Source of the DNA: Reyranella sp.
Lineage (GTDB): Bacteria > Pseudomonadota > Alphaproteobacteria > Reyranellales > Reyranellaceae
Length of the DNA stretch: 64,000 nucleotides
NCBI RefSeq assembly: GCF_017305915.1
Contig: NZ_JAFKJN010000018.1
Location: forward strand, 248,001 to 312,000
Direction: 5' to 3'
A program made the translations under genes and the position numbers. Under the pieces are notes generated by a model. It ran no database searches and had not been told where the DNA came from. It saw nothing but the letters and a program-made list of their open reading frames with translations. Below are positions 62,594 through 64,000 of this stretch, one piece after another (position 1 is the first letter of the stretch; every line of letters begins with the position of its first letter).

Positions 62594-63283
62594 CTAGAAC
62601 CACCTCTCCGGGATTCGAATCACGTCGCCAGGTTCCACCAGGGTGTCCTCGGTGACGTACTCTTCTTCGGCACTTGTAGAGTAAAACCGTTTGATCGTGA
62701 GCCGCGTCTTGCCGGCCCGGCGGGTGAAGCCGCCGGCAATGGCAACCGCTTGGATCACACGCAGGCAGTTGACGTAGGGGAACTGGCCCGACCGGGCAAC
62801 CTCCCCGACAATATAAAAGGGCCGCATCGAGACCAGCTCGACGCTCAGCCGCGGCGAGACCAGGTAGCCCTGCTCGCGATAGCGCTCGCGGAGATACTCC
62901 TCGATCTCGCCGACCGTCTTGCCGACCACCTGGACCGGGCCGAGCATGCGCACCGAGATGCCGCCCGAGGCGTTGACCTCGTAGTCGCCCGAGAACTCGG
63001 TGTCCTGCAGGACGACCACCCGGATCTTGTCGCCCGCGCCCAACCGGTAACCCGCGCCGGCCTGCTTGCAGTCGTTGGTCTGGCCGAGCGCCGGGCCGGT
63101 GATCGGCGCCGCGAGGTTGTTGAACGTGGCGGCGTCGCGATTGGGCGGCATCGGCAGCTGCCAGACGCCGGTCGTCCTGGTATCGCAGGCCGCCACCCCG
63201 AGCAGCGCGACCAGGGTAACGCCGGCGATCGCGGCCTTGGCCGGTCTGGGGCGACGGAGGAATTCGGACACGGATCTCAGCAC
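62594..63283 (-). CDS. Wza-type polysaccharide export lipoprotein (module B)
   Basis: A 229-residue export protein with a lipoprotein-type signal (VALLGVAAC, with the cysteine at about residue 33). The polysaccharide export domain (GYRLGAGDKIRVVVLQDTE) and an SLBB-like part (RPFYIVGEVARSGQFPYVNC) follow, ending VEPGDVIRIPERWF. It is clearly homologous to the module A protein (shared PERWF/PERFF end, RPFxIxGEV) but lipid-anchored and longer. The start is a GTG, 4 bases after the barrel stop. A decoy ATG at 63288 on the minus strand hits a stop within three codons. Confidence 0.92.
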   Translation of the reverse strand: MLRSVSEFLRRPRPAKAAIAGVTLVALLGVAACDTRTTGVWQLPMPPNRDAATFNNLAAPITGPALGQTNDCKQAGAGYRLGAGDKIRVVVLQDTEFSGDYEVNASGGISVRMLGPVQVVGKTVGEIEEYLRERYREQGYLVSPRLSVELVSMRPFYIVGEVARSGQFPYVNCLRVIQAVAIAGGFTRRAGKTRLTIKRFYSTSAEEEYVTEDTLVEPGDVIRIPERWF

Positions 63284-63287
63284 GACA

Positions 63288-64000
63288 TCACCGCTTCGCG
63301 ATCAGACGGAGGGAGTAGATTTGGCGATCATAGCTCGGGCCCAGCGTCGAATCCGTCGACGAGCCGCGAGAGTATTCGAAGAACGGGCCGATCTGGATTT
63401 CCGGCTTGATGCTGTAGAGCAGGCCGATCTGGCCTCGCATGAAGAAGTCGGTGCGCGGCCCGACACTCGACCCGGCAGCCGGATTGTAGTCGGCCGTCTG
63501 GAACATCAGGCCGCCGGCCAGCGTCCATTCGTTGTGGATTTCGTAGTTGAAGTCGAGCGCATAGGTCGTCGAGACGTAGTTCTTGTAGTTGCTGAGCGCC
63601 GTCTCGTTGATCGAGCGCAGGATGGTCGGCCGCAAGGTCAGCGGCGCATAGCCGGTCCAGCTGCCCTTCAGCCCGTAGGACAGCGCCGAGGTGCTGCCGC
63701 CCTGGGTCGGGTCGTTCCGGGTCTGCAGGCCGATCTCGCCGTCGAGCTTCGAGATCTCATTGATCTTCCAGCTTGCGCCGATGCCGATGTTCGAGCCGTC
63801 CGCATCGCGCTGCTGGCCCGCCGAGTTGATCTTCTCGAGGTAGCGGACCTGCTGCAGCGACGGCGTGAGGAAGATGTCGACGTCCTCGTTGACGTGGTAG
63901 CCAAGCCGCAACGATTCGCTGTACTCGAAACGGTCGCGGCTCTGCGCCGGCAGGCCCTGGGAAGTGATCACGCTGTTGTCGTAGTGCCAGTAGCGGGTCG
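63288..64000 (-). CDS. Outer-membrane beta-barrel protein of export module B (5' part beyond the right edge)
   Basis: About 237 C-terminal residues of a barrel protein are in the window; the frame is open to 64000 (TRYWHYDNSVITSQG at the edge), so the N-terminus lies outside. Amphipathic strands alternate with Asp/Asn/Gly turns (for example LRLGYHVNEDVDIFLTPSLQ, YALDFNYEIHNEWTLAGGLM, GLLYSIKPEIQIGPFFEY) and end in the terminal strand QIYSLRLIAKR. It belongs to the same barrel family as the module A gene at 27544-28872, judging by position and strand pattern. It heads module B, with the Wza gene starting 4 bases after its stop. Confidence 0.85.
   Translation of the reverse strand, partial: TRYWHYDNSVITSQGLPAQSRDRFEYSESLRLGYHVNEDVDIFLTPSLQQVRYLEKINSAGQQRDADGSNIGIGASWKINEISKLDGEIGLQTRNDPTQGGSTSALSYGLKGSWTGYAPLTLRPTILRSINETALSNYKNYVSTTYALDFNYEIHNEWTLAGGLMFQTADYNPAAGSSVGPRTDFFMRGQIGLLYSIKPEIQIGPFFEYSRGSSTDSTLGPSYDRQIYSLRLIAKR

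Overview
The window is high-GC, gene-dense bacterial DNA. The organism is most likely an alphaproteobacterium. The tRNA-Gln, guaA, guaB, rsmB, rlmE and ppx genes have that flavour, and the surface-polysaccharide genes (BY-kinase, Wza, beta-barrel protein, pseudaminic acid pathway) fit. Genus is not determinable from sequence reading alone; a Reyranella-like or related soil lineage is a guess.

Layout. (1) 1-4666, minus strand: a four-gene operon running off the left edge. It encodes a helical protein, two P-loop GTPase-like proteins and a large GAP1-like protein. It matches the predicted GTPase-centred conflict systems described computationally by the Aravind group. It sits directly behind the 3' end of guaA, a known integration hot spot, and uses more A/T-ending codons than guaA. 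(2) 4741-16026: housekeeping genes (guaA, a GNAT, rsmB, guaB, a DUF1993 protein, rlmE, ppx/gppA) interspersed with three membrane-anchored SGNH hydrolases, two of them tandem paralogues. The 426-base gap behind the GNAT gene holds several inverted repeats, including a 60-bp two-armed palindrome. (3) 16256-21020, plus strand: acyl carrier protein, FkbH-like enzyme, MBOAT acyltransferase and SGNH-like protein. This has the layout of a dlt operon with FkbH replacing the adenylating ligase. A MaoC-SDR fusion, a tRNA-Gln, a UbiA-type prenyltransferase and a metallo-beta-lactamase-fold protein follow.

(4) 24534-58424: a large cell-surface polysaccharide locus. It holds export module A (beta-barrel, Wza, Wzz/BY-kinase), an O-antigen ligase-like protein, a Wzy-like protein, a flippase, a KpsS-like protein, acetyl- and acyltransferases, a methyltransferase and a PhyH-type dioxygenase. 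It also holds the pseudaminic acid genes pseB, pseC and pseI, with pseG and a PseH candidate elsewhere in the locus. Further genes are a hemL-like aminotransferase, an aldo/keto reductase-cytidylyltransferase fusion, a glycosyltransferase, a polysaccharide deacetylase, a second FkbH-VOC-ACP cassette, an initiating sugar-phosphate transferase, a WbpM/CapD-type enzyme and a UDP-sugar dehydrogenase. (5) 58428-64000, minus strand: a small periplasmic protein, a metallophosphoesterase, and export module B (Wzz/BY-kinase, Wza lipoprotein, beta-barrel), which runs off the right edge.

How it works together (inference): the locus would build a repeat unit carrying a nonulosonic acid and acyl decorations. 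The unit would start on a lipid carrier through the PglC-type transferase, be flipped and polymerised, and leave through one of two Wza/Wzz export modules. The two FkbH/ACP cassettes would supply unusual carrier-bound three-carbon acyl groups for surface modification.
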